The notes beneath the pieces are model-generated. The model made no database searches. It saw only the letters and a program-made list of their open reading frames with translations, and was not told the DNA's origin. From Pyrus communis (Eukaryota > Streptophyta > Magnoliopsida > Rosales > Rosaceae), in NCBI RefSeq assembly GCF_963583255.1, contig NC_084806.1, positions 13,170,817 to 13,234,816 on the forward strand: DNA of 64,000 nt, read 5' to 3'. Every line of letters begins with the position of its first letter. Position 1 is the first letter of the stretch. Position numbers and translations under genes: made by a program. Positions 10,761-21,684 of the stretch are shown here, piece after piece.

Positions 10761-12736
10761 CTTGTTGTCAATTTGATGAAATGAATGCATCGAGACCCAG
10801 CTCGACAAAAATTTGGTTAAATTTGATGAGATGAATGCATCGAGACCCACCTTTATCAATACTAGTCAAAATTTGACCTCAGATACTGGATCCACTATAT
10901 CCCTCGAAATTCAGGTGGATTTAAACTTCCCAAAGAAATTTCATTTGTTGAGGTTTTCCTTAAGCACTACCAGAATGGTAGTGTTGGTGCTGTTGTTTTA
11001 GACTATCAGTTAGCTTTTCGAGTATCCTTCCAACGTTCTCTCCCCTAGCAGAATTGTAAGGACTGCTTCCAGTAACTACATCTCTACACTCATTAGGTTC
11101 TCCCATTTCCATAAGAAAGCAGTAATGGGCGCGATGGGGTCAGTTAAAAACTTCTTTAATGAAATAGGAAAATTGACATAAACCCAAAAGCATTAACGTA
11201 TTTAAGGCAAAATCAAAAAAATTGAACTTTTCAAATTAAACCTTTTGACTATCTTTTTACGTAAGCAGCTTAACTTATATTTTTGTTGATAGACTGTCTT
11301 ACAGTTGCTATTAAATTAATAAATTTTGTCCTTCTCCTTACTTTTTGTTTTGATTTAATGTTCTTCAACAAAAGAGTTTTTTTTTTTCCTTTTGAAATGT
11401 GATGAACCATGCTATATTACTCTTTCCTCAAGTGAATCACAACACTTTCATTTCTAGCAAGCCATCTGATGTTTTCATTCATCAATCCACAAGTTATCTA
11501 ACAAGTAGGTATAATACAATATAGGTTCATATACAAGTGGATGACAAGTAATGAGAATTTGGCAGGAAAGAAAAAATAATAGGGCAGAGGGTCACACAGA
11601 TGGCTGCAATATGGTGTAATCATTCCATGGCTAATATTTTGCTAAAAAGTGACTACACAACTCATCTTTTCATTGTGGGAGGGTCCAACGACTCCATTGT
11701 TGCTTGCTTGCAGGCATGTAGAAAGGCTAAGAGGGTTCCAAAAACAATGCACAGCTATCATCAGCCCCTATCCTTTTAAATTATGTAAGCATCAAAGCTT
11801 TGACATCAAGAAACCTTGAAAGAACAGACCCACGCACCCATTTCTATGGCGGAAAGAGAGAATATTTGCATCAGCACCCTATGCAAACCCAAAGTTTGGC
11901 CAATTAGCACTTTACACGTCGCTCGTGCCAGTCCGTCAGAACCAAGTGTCCTTCCCTTCTAATCATTTCCCCCTAATCTCATAATCTGGATGTTCACACA
12001 ATTTCTAGTTGATAGAATGTTTTCCAAGAGTTCTTTACATGTCCCAATGTTCATTCCGAAAAAGTAGTGCTGGCAAACACAATATGAACATAAGACGAGC
12101 AGTAAACTTAAGTATACTAAATTCCGACCACCGTCACGTATGTGAAACATATGCAGTTTGTTGTGATTGGACGTATTTGAAATCAACTGTCTAAAATGTG
12201 AAAAAGAAAATGGCACAAGTACAAAACATAGTTGATTCTAATATAGTATTAGTGTTGTGTCACTAGATTGCACAACACAAAGCCGTGTATGAGCGCCTCA
12301 TCCGGAATTTGAGCAACATCCATTTAAACGCCACTTGTTTGTTTGCGCGGCGCATGTACAAATCTGGTTGCTAAAAAAACTTAATTAGCTAGGTTAATTA
12401 GCGTCCTTAAGATAACATAGCCTAGACTTTTGAATAAACAACAATTTAAATATTAATTAAACATTTGGCACAACATAATCATAGTGGCAGGTCAAGAAAA
12501 ACTAGTGAAGTAGGAGTGGTATATTTTATCAAGTGCTACACCCTGGAAGGGCAACTTAATAGAATTAAATTACGTTCTTCTCAAATGTTAATAGCAGTTT
12601 GCAAGTGAATACATCATTCCATATGGTATTAGAACTTAGACTCAGATTTTCAATTGAATTCCTCTCTATCCGACAATAGTCGAGAGGATTCGTAATGTTT
12701 GCATTGCTTGTACTGCAGGATTTGGATTAGTTGATC
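10761..12736. other. Intergenic region upstream of the acidic protein gene
   Basis: No gene supported. The phrase atttgatgagatgaatgcatcgagaccca is directly duplicated at about 10771-10799 and 10820-10849. The stretch from about 12000 to 12736 would contain the promoter and 5' UTR of the following gene, but no TATA box or transcription start could be fixed. Confidence 0.35.
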
Positions 12737-15641
12737 ATGGGAAATGAGATGGGTAACAACAACACATCAGGTTTGAGAGGTATGCATGCATGGCAGTTTG
12801 AAGTTTTTGAAAACGTTTTATTTGTTTTGTGTTTTGTTGATTCATATATCTTGAGATTTGCAATTACATTCTCCTGCAGATGAAGAGAACACAACAGTTG
12901 GTGAAGTTGCCGATAAACCTTTGGCAGAAACTAGTCTTGCAAATGACATGAAAGAAGAAAATGGAGTAGTACCGGAAGATGAAGGAAAAGATTTTCATGA
13001 AAACATTACCAACTTGGCTTCCGATGATCCAAAGAGAATACAAGATGCTTGTGTTGATGATCAGACATCAGACAGAACAGGTTAGCTACTTTCTTAATAC
13101 TGAATCGCTGATTAGAAAAACTATTGTCACTTAACATTTGGTCTTCTGTCCATAGAGCAAGAAGCTATTGAAGTTAATCCTCTTGATGAACCATTAAAAG
13201 TTCAACTCGAATCGAATGAAGCAGGTGAAGAAGACGGTAAAATGCAACTAAATCCATCAATTAACAATTCGGGATATGAGAAGCCGGTAGAGCGAGAAAT
13301 AGAGGAGAAAGATCTGCAAGGAACGATCGAGCATCATTTTGAGAAACAGGCTTCTTTCAACAAAGGTACGTCTCCATTGTACTAGTTGAATAGTTTCTTA
13401 GATATTTCAGTAATTAGTCTTAGTACAAGTAATATATCTATTTGAATTATTTCTGTACTTTTAGTTGAACTTTACTTCTATGCATTTCTGAATAAAATTT
13501 GACTATATATTTAAATGAGAAGGAGAAAAAAACCCCAACATAATACTTATATGCTATAAACTGCAACAGATGAAGAGGGAACAATGTCCACTTCACATGA
13601 TCCAGAACCTAAAGAATCCACACATTTGGAGTTAAATCATCATGAAATGGCTACAGTTGATGCTGATGACCGAACTGTAGAAGATGTCAGTGGATCATTA
13701 GAAGGAGGAAGTGAAGACTCTCTGGGATCAAATCCTGATTTTGAGGTGAATGGCCACCTCTCGGACGCTGAGGCGTTGGAAATTGTGGGTGAAAGTGTTG
13801 ATTCTAACACTGATCCTGTTATGGAGAAGCAAAGGGATGACTTATTACTGGAGCAGAAGGCATCCCAAGAACAATTTGAATCCTTCGAAGATAAGTCTGA
13901 AACTACACATGTCGGTGGATCTTTAGAAGGAGGAAGTGAAGACTCTCTAGGATCAAATCCTGATTTTGAGGTGAATGGTCACCTCTCGGACGCTGAGGCG
14001 TTGGCAATTGTGGGCGAAAGTGTTGATTCTAACACTGGTCCAGTTATGGAGAAGCAAAGGGATGACTTATTACTGGAGCCGAAGGCATCCCAAGAACAAT
14101 TTGAATCCTTCGAAGAGAAGTCTGAAACTACAGACGGAGGTAAGGTTGAATGTGGATTCAGCATCTTTACAGCAATAGCATCCAATGGTGGTCTGAGTGG
14201 TTTAGGACACGAAAGTCATGAGGAGTTTCCAAATGAGATGGATTTGATTGGAAATTCTTGCTCTGAATTAGAACAGGAAGCCTTTAAGTCCCCAAACTCC
14301 CATCTAGAAGCTCCTGAACCCGAAGACAAATGCATGATTGTAGAAGAGGAAATCATACTAATCGAAAAAGAGTTGGAAAATGGAGAGAACAACCATGATG
14401 GTAACACAATCCAATCTTCTGGAGAACCGGTGATAGAACCAGATTCTTTCAACTCAACTGAGCTTCAATCTGAAGCTGCAATGATTGTCTCTATACTTAA
14501 GAGTGGTGAAAGGGTAAGTGTAATTAATCCTTTAAGAGACAGAGATTGTCGAATAGAGGAGACAAAAGTTGATGAGAATGGCAACCTAGTTGTCATGTGT
14601 GTTGGAAACCAAAGTGAGGATTCTGAGTACCAATTCTCGGACTTGGAAGAAAAAGTTGAGGTGTTTCCTGAACTTGTTATGGTTCCAGTGGAGTTAACTG
14701 TCGCGCTTTGCAAGGACGATGAAGAGGAGGCAACAGAGAAGACAGCTGTTGAAGAAAATGGGAATAAAACTGAACCTTTGTGTGCAATTGCAGTTGATCA
14801 TGATCAAGCAGAAGCTCTGCCCCCTCAAAGCACCGACTCAATTCTAAATTCTAAGCAAGAGAATTGTGGTGAGTTCTTTGCTATGAAAGCTTCCACTGTT
14901 GATTTTAATAACTGGATAGCCGAAGCATTAGACTCCATGAACAAGTTGGCACTTGATATGCCTGGTCAGCATGTTATAAAACATACTAAATCATCTCAAA
15001 CAGAAGCAAAGGCAGAACCAGAAACTAAAGTTGCAGCCAGCCAATCCAATGGACAATGTGAAAAAGTTGAAACACTTGAATCTGTAAGCTGTTATTTTGA
15101 AACACAAGAAAATATGAGAAGGTCCAGCACTGAATCAGATGCTGATAACCTGAATGTTTGTGCTCAGATACAAAAATCTCCAAGCTTTAGCCTTGACCTC
15201 CAAAATGAAGCGAGAACTGAGGAATCAGATTCTACCCCTTTGCTGTATCATGACAAGACTGCAATAGAAGGCTCAACAAGCCAAGGTGATGATGTTACTC
15301 TTGGAAGCTTTATCGAGTACACTGGATATGATCAAGAGGTTTCGCAGTACCAAGCAATGCCGGTGGAAGAGAAAGTCATCGCATTAGAAGCAAGTAACTC
15401 AGAGAAGTCAAATATTCCATTCGTAGGATTCTTGAAGGAAGAGGAAGAAGCACGTACTGTTGTTACACCACAAGAAGATGATAAGCATTCGACTGCTGAA
15501 AATTTAACCAAGAATTTATTGGACTCACATACCAAAGAAGCTGCTAGGGCTCCAACTACTTCATCAAAAGGTAAAGCGAAGCGCAGGCAGCGGTCTTCGC
15601 TCTTTACCAACTGCATGTGTTGTGCAACTGCGACTAACTGA
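12737..15641 (+). CDS. Acidic, probably membrane-tethered protein of unknown function, 838 aa
   Basis: Four exons: 12737-12770, 12880-13080, 13156-13365 and 13570-15641, totalling 2517 bp. All three introns are phase 1 with GT-AG ends. The start MGNEMGNNN fits an N-myristoylation signal (Gly2, Gly6). The C-terminus is a basic run (KGKAKRRQR) followed by FTNCMCC, plausible palmitoylation sites. The remainder is rich in Glu, Asp and Ser with no catalytic motif, so probably largely disordered. A 225-bp (75-aa) in-frame tandem duplication lies at 13691-14140. Exons 2 and 4 both open with an Asp-Glu-Glu sequence after the phase-1 join, hinting at old exon duplication. I do not recognise a named family. 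Membrane tethering at the plasma membrane is inferred from the two ends only. Confidence 0.8.
13691..14140 (+). repeat. 225-bp in-frame tandem duplication inside the acidic protein gene
   Basis: Copies 13691-13915 and 13916-14140 are nearly identical, both encoding GSLEGGSEDSLGSNPDFEV through to QEQFESFE and KSETT. Differences are a handful of substitutions (for example EIVGES/AIVGES, LLLEQK/LLLEPK), so the duplication is recent. The unit length is a multiple of three and adds 75 residues. Confidence 0.9.
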
Positions 15642-17439
15642 ATGCCTCTTAATTCATATATATTGGTTTTTCTTGGTGATTCTTTTTTCTAATTAATTTG
15701 AGTTTTCTGGGAAATGGAGTTCTGATCAAGAGTGTTTGTTTTCACTTGTTCCTTCTGTTTATTTATTTCATTGCCTTAAAACTTATATTACCTTGTCATG
15801 TAAGTTATCCTTTAATGTAATTCCATCTATTTATATGATTGAGAGATAATTAATTTGTATGGTTTTATATATGCTGCTTCTGATTGTAATATTTGTTCAT
15901 TGTTATTCATATTTTATAATGACATTGATATTAAGGGTTTATTCCTCATCACTTAATATTGAGGTTAGTCACAAATGTCTCCATTTTGTTATAATTATTG
16001 CGGTCTAAACTTTTGATGATGCATCGTGATGATATGAGCCAAATTGTCAACCATTGCCATCAGAACTTCTAGTATGACCGTCGAACAGAATCTTAGATAT
16101 CACTAGTTATATACAACTATGAGTTTCTCTCTTATCATTTTTTTCACTATTGTTTCGAGAATGATATGACAAATTTTCTTCATGAAAAAACTGCAAGGTT
16201 ACTCAGTGCAGTTATTGAGGAAACATCAAAGCTCCCCATACTCATAATTGAGCCACTTTTAATTCTGGATTCTAATAGAACTATGGTTGGCCTAAGCAAA
16301 CTGGGGCCAGGTCATTAGGGCAGACCAGGATAGACAGACGTGATGCGCTTGACCCATACCACCTAGCCCAACCCTATGTTGCTTCACATAAGACAATGAA
16401 AGGCCCTATCTAATTTTAAATCTTTCACGATACATCAAGTTTCTTTATCGATGCAAGTGATATTTTATTTTAATAGAGATGAAGATTTAAATTCAGATGC
16501 ATAAGAAGGAGCATATTTGCTACGGTTAATATGGCTATTTCGGGTCTGCAGAGAAAGTCTTTTGAGGGATAAGACATCGTCAAAGAAGATCATTCGCAAT
16601 GTGCGTTTTGGGCATATAGAGACAGAGAGGAAAATTTCCACATTCCACGCGGTTTTGACTTTTGAGGACGGTCTAAAGTTTGATCCTTTGAAGATATAGC
16701 AAGGAAAACATGAAATTCAATTCATATTGGAAACCACATTTCCAACCATTGAGCTTCGGTCAAAGTCAGACTTCACAACCAAAAAGGTTGGAGAAACTTC
16801 AAATCAAGAAACCCCTCTTATGAGTTGGAAGATAATCTTAAAAATTACCCAAAAATTGAAAAAGAAAAAAGAGAAACAACTTCCACGTCATTATTTTCTT
16901 TTTGTACATTTCTAATTTTTTTAACAAAAATATCATCTACACTAAAGGATAAAGAGTGGGTTAAACCTCACAATGAGCTAGCAATAATGTGGTTTAAATT
17001 CGTATTTGTCTAGAATCGAACCTAAGAGCTCTCACTTATCAATGAAAGGAATATCACCAGATCGTAATACTAAGTGACTGTATATTTCTACTTTTGAATT
17101 GAGCAAATCAAAAGAAAATCTATAAAATAAATATAAAGGAGTGTACAGAAGAGAAAAATTGGGCATAAATCATTCTAAAATTGGAATGAAATGAATACAA
17201 AACAGACGTAGATAAATATATCCCATAGAACAAAGATTTTGATACATCATCACATTGAAACACACCATGATATTGACTAAGTAGAAATTGAAAAAGAATT
17301 ACAATGTGGAATTGAACAAATCAAAGGGTACAAGTCAAGTCCTCCTACGTTTTTGGTCATTTGACAACACGAATACAAGTTTATATTGCCTGAGGGCTAG
17401 TGAGGATGAATTTGAATGAGAGAATTTTGTTTAAATGTA
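15642..17439. other. 3' region of acidic gene and intergenic DNA
   Basis: The first ~250 bp are probably the 3' UTR (T-rich, with aatgtaattcc-type elements near 15815). The rest, to 17340, shows no coding similarity. About 17200-17439 is probably the 3' UTR of the calmodulin-like gene on the other strand. Confidence 0.35.
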
Positions 17440-19274
17440 TCATCCAATGGTCATCATCATCTTCACAAATTCATCGTAATTCACTTGTCCATCACCGTCC
17501 AAATCTGCTTCCTTGATCATCTGCTCGACCTCTTCGTCCGTCAATTTTTCCCCTAGATTGATCATTACATGCCTCAGCTAAAAAAAAGCAAGAACAAGAA
17601 CAAACACGATATGTGAAGGGTTACATTATGTTGGCAATAAAATGTCCATGTGGAAAATAATATAAACATTGTCTAATGAAGGTTTGGTTAGTGTTCATTG
17701 CATGGGAAAAAGGTACAGGGAATCAAGATACGGATGGATCCTCATAATGAGAAATTTTTTTATGACAGAAATACGAGTGGTACACCATGTGTTTTTATGT
17801 AAGTGGTAGAAAATCTTATTTTTTAAGTTATTAACTTTTTAACATACATATCTCATCATTTGTATAATAACACGTGATATACCATCCTGTATGCCAATCA
17901 CACTGAAAAATTTCTTCCGAAAGAACTTGGGTTAAAAGGATGTGATTTACTTGGATTAAATATTGGGAATTATTTCACGAATACCCAAATAAAACATTTT
18001 ATAAGCAAGCATTAGCATCACTTAAGCTATATGATTCTCCCCAGTATTTTTCTAAGTGCATCTTATCAGAAACCATGCTGGCAATCCCTGCTACCAATGC
18101 TAGAAATTTAAAGTCAGTGCAGTGAAGCCATCACTCATTCTGAATTTGGAGGTGGCCTCTCACTGCTCAATAGCTGAAAGCTTGTTTAGGCCACTAGTTG
18201 GTATTATTAATATTGTTTATTGAGATAACAGAATTTAAATGCAGATGTAAACGCTCTTAATTGCTTGCTTGAGTTATAAACTCCATGCAAGTAATTGTCC
18301 TTTAGAAACCAATGTAACATTGTCTTCATATGTGACAGTTTCTTCAATATATGTTTTTGAGTCTCATAACTATGTCTTGGTGCTAATATGTTCTAAATTC
18401 TAGTGCAACACTATGAATAATCATTTCAAACAAATGAAAAACATGTTTTGTTTTGTGAGCAAAATTGTCACATATGTAAACAGACAACCGTCTTATTGGC
18501 AAGTGCATTTTATTTGATAAATGCAAATTAAGCTGATAAAAATTAACCCTTCATCCAGTTAATTAACTTTTTGTAGAGAAAATGTTGCTAAAAATTTAAT
18601 TAATCAGATGAAATTTTTATTATGTTTACCTCAGTAGCTGAAATATAACCATTCTGATCCTTGTCAAATACTTTGAAGGCCTCTTTGAGCTCCTCCTCTG
18701 CATCAGTTTCCTATTGAAAAAGAAATCATACAAACATAATTCAGAACATTTAAATAACATTTCAGCCTAATTAATTTTTATATAGTCAAATTATATGTAT
18801 CTGCAATGCCATGCGCATATATTATATACCTTCATTTTGTTTGCCATTAAGCTCAAGAACTCTGCAAACTCTATGGTTCCATTTCCGTCAACGTCCACTT
18901 CGCTTATCATGTCCTGAAGCTCCTTCTCCGTCGGATTCTGATCCAGAGACCGAATCACCGTGGCCAGTTCATCCACAGTAATGCAACCTAATAAAACACA
19001 TATTCAAAAATATTTTCCGTCAATGCCGGTTCATGGTTATCAAACGAGTGCTTAGTTTTTGTGCATACACTGCCAAATCTGAGAAGGTAAAAAAAAACTA
19101 TATATAGCTGTCTAATGCTAGAACATGTTATATGTGTGTGTATATTACAGAGAATAAATACTAACCAAGAATGGAGGATATGATAGTAGGAAACTCACCA
19201 TCTCCATCCTTGTCAAATAGACAAAATGCTTCTTTAAACTCAACAATCTGTTCTTCGCTTAGTACGTCTGCCAT
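17440..19274 (-). CDS. CML8: Calmodulin-like protein, CML8/CML11 type, 150 aa
   Basis: Ca2+ sensor with four EF-hands. Exons on the minus strand: 19274-19199, 18987-18830, 18710-18630 and 17577-17440, with phase kept throughout. The first intron splits the Gly-6 codon of EF-hand 1, as in plant calmodulin genes. Loops visible: [36 protein letters not shown] and [12 protein letters not shown], all with full Ca2+-coordinating positions. The sequence starts [17 protein letters not shown] and ends [20 protein letters not shown] and [15 protein letters not shown] match Arabidopsis CML8 closely. It has no CaaX or extension, so it is soluble in cytosol or nucleus. The 5' UTR carries a long GA repeat, and intron 3 carries a foldback MITE. 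The choice between CML8 and CML11 naming is by recall. Confidence 0.9.
17751..17916. mobile_element. Small foldback MITE in the CML intron 3
   Basis: The sequence folds on itself: gaaatttttttatgacagaa at the left pairs with the reverse complement of the right end (actgaaaaatttcttcc). Inward, atacgagtggtacaccatgtg pairs with the reverse of cacgtgatataccatcctgtat. It is about 165 bp with no ORF. The target duplication could not be fixed. It lies between exons 3 and 4 and so would be spliced out. Confidence 0.5.
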
Positions 19275-19354
19275 CTTCTTCTTCTTCTTCTTCAAGTTAT
19301 ACAACCAACCTCCCAAGTCTAGAGAGATAACGAAAGAGCTCTAGAGAAGAGTTT

Positions 19355-19355
<1 letters not shown>

Positions 19356-19406
<51 letters not shown>
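19356..19406. repeat. GA microsatellite in the CML 5' leader
   Basis: About 25 uninterrupted GA units lie 80-130 bp upstream of the CML start codon (CT repeats on the coding strand). CT-rich leaders are common in plant genes. This tract would be highly length-polymorphic. Confidence 0.9.
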
Positions 19407-19409
<3 letters not shown>

Positions 19410-19463
19410 TTGAGTATAGCTCAATCTTAGCTGGGTTTAAGTAGGAAGAAGTCCTCCTCCATT

Positions 19464-19480
19464 GGGGTATTTAATAGGCA
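19464..19480 (-). promoter_or_regulatory. Possible TATA-like element of the CML gene
   Basis: On the minus strand, cctattaaatacccc lies about 195 bp upstream of the ATG, just above the CT-rich leader. Position and sequence suit a TATA box, but no other core element confirms it. Confidence 0.3.
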
Positions 19481-21684
19481 ACTGAAAGCACATTTTTATT
19501 GTTTAAGATTTAATAAACTAATATCTAACAATAATATGTAAGAAGAAGAAGAAAGTGAAATTCAAGAAAAAGGTGGTCAAATCAATGCTTATATATGCAT
19601 GACTGGAATTTGTTGTTATAGTCATGGCTTTATTGAAAAAGAATCATACGACTTTTAAATCTTTGGCTTAGTTAGAGGGAGGGAAAAAACACAAGTATAT
19701 ATAAATATGGGGTTCCATATTTTAAAAATCCAATCGTTTAATTTAATTTAATTTAATTTTTTTTATCTTTCTAAAGATCATGTCTACTTAATATCATTCA
19801 CATTTGAAATCATATTACGTTGAATTAAATGATAGTCGTTTTAGTATTTATTTACAATACTGTATTCGTTTATTTTCTTCATTATAAATGAAGATATCGA
19901 TTATTTTGAATTTGTCTAATTTTTTTACGAAAATAATCTATAGCAATGAATTAAACTATAAACTGTTGGAATCTTTGAAAATTTTAAACCGTATATATAG
20001 GTATAGAAACTTTTAGGGCAGAAATGGTAGTTGCTTGACTGTAAATGCAGATGAATAAATATAAGGATGGACAGCTGTAAGGGTTTGATGTTTGGGAGAC
20101 AAGGGGCATTCAAAGAGCATGACGCTAAAGGGTATGGGGAGGTGTGTAAATTGCTCCCACATTCACATTTTCAACCCCAAAAAGCACGCTGCGTTGCTTG
20201 CTGGCACGAGGAGGCCAGGACTAACATCTTCTTACTTGTATCTTGTCGTTTTAATTTTTCAGCTCTTTCTTATTCTGATATGTCGTACCACAATTCCAAC
20301 TGTTTGATTTTTATTTAAATGATTTAGTTTCACATTTATTTTAACTTTTTTCATAGTTAATATTTAAATTACGTAAATTATAAACATTTTGAATTACCGT
20401 GATATTGGAGGATGAGAATAAAAACTAAAAACGAAAAAAACGAAAATGGGCGAGCCGAAAGGTCGCTAGCACCCTTAGATTTCGAATACATAATACAATA
20501 ATATTGGTTGGTATTTTCAACGCGTTTATATAGATGGTGTCTGCATTTTGCAAGTACGTTTTGCCTTTAGAAAAGGTCCAATAGGTTTTCCAAAACTGCA
20601 AAGGACAAAAAATATGGAACATGCTTCATTAAATAAAGGAAATGAAAGCTTAGCATTCAACATAACACTTATCGTGGTTCACACCATAAATGTCACTCCT
20701 TTATCAATGAATTAATATATATATATATATATATTTTTTTTTTTGCTTGCGAACCAAATCATGGCACGGCAAATTGAAAATCAGAACATCGGATGCAATG
20801 GTGAATGCTTTTATCTGCTTGAGCTAAAACACCTTGAAAATTTTCATATCGACTAGATGCACTTATTTACTATCACATAAGGCATACATTTACGTAGAAC
20901 TTAAAATTTGGGGTTGAATGTTTCTTTGTTAGTTTTTCTATCGTGTTATTAGAGAACTCAAATTTTGATTACCTGTAAAACCAACTTCCATTGACTCTTC
21001 TAGTACTTGAAACCCACGAACACTTCAATTGTGTTCATCATCTTCCGGCTAAAAAGCATTGACACATTCCAACTTTGCCAAAGACTACCACAGTCAAGTC
21101 ACCTTCATGTAAAATTACAAATCACCCTGTAATTAGTAAAACCTGGTGAAATAACATGCTCCCTGCTTCGATAGAAATGTAGAGTACCGGACCCGATTCT
21201 ACAAGGTCCAAGTCTTCGAACCAAAACCGACTCCTCAAGACTTACCAGGACTCCACCATCCCACAGAATCTGTTCAATGGCATCCACTGTTTCATTGGCA
21301 ATCAGATCACGGCTAACATTTCATTAAGGAAAACAAAAATTACGGCTAACATAAAAACTAATAAGTAGGTCAGGAGCAAAGAAATTTGTTCCTTAAATTT
21401 ATCCCATTTCTAAGGCGTGAATGGATTGACGGCGTTAAAAACCAGTGAAATGAAATGTGTTGACATAATAAACGACGACACTATGGATCAAGTAAGTCAC
21501 TTGCACAACGCAGTTCCAAAAAACTTAAGCAGTAAAGGTGCATCCCCGCAGCACAAATGCCTAGAGGCATGTATGTCAAATGGAATAGATTATCTTAACT
21601 GGCTAGCTTCACAGCAAACGGGGGAAAGATGGATGCAAACTCTAGGAATTGCTGACAATCCCTTCACATTTTGTAACTCCCGTT
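19481..21684. other. Intergenic region between the CML and VTE3 genes
   Basis: Includes the CML upstream region and, at its right end, the probable 3' UTR of VTE3. An open minus-strand stretch at 21105-21287 (starting MDAIEQILWDGGVL) looks mildly protein-like, but I do not recognise it and it has no supporting splice structure. The plus-strand open frame at 21417-21692 overlaps the VTE3 last exon and is not supported. An AT run followed by a T run lies at 20715-20743. Confidence 0.35.
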
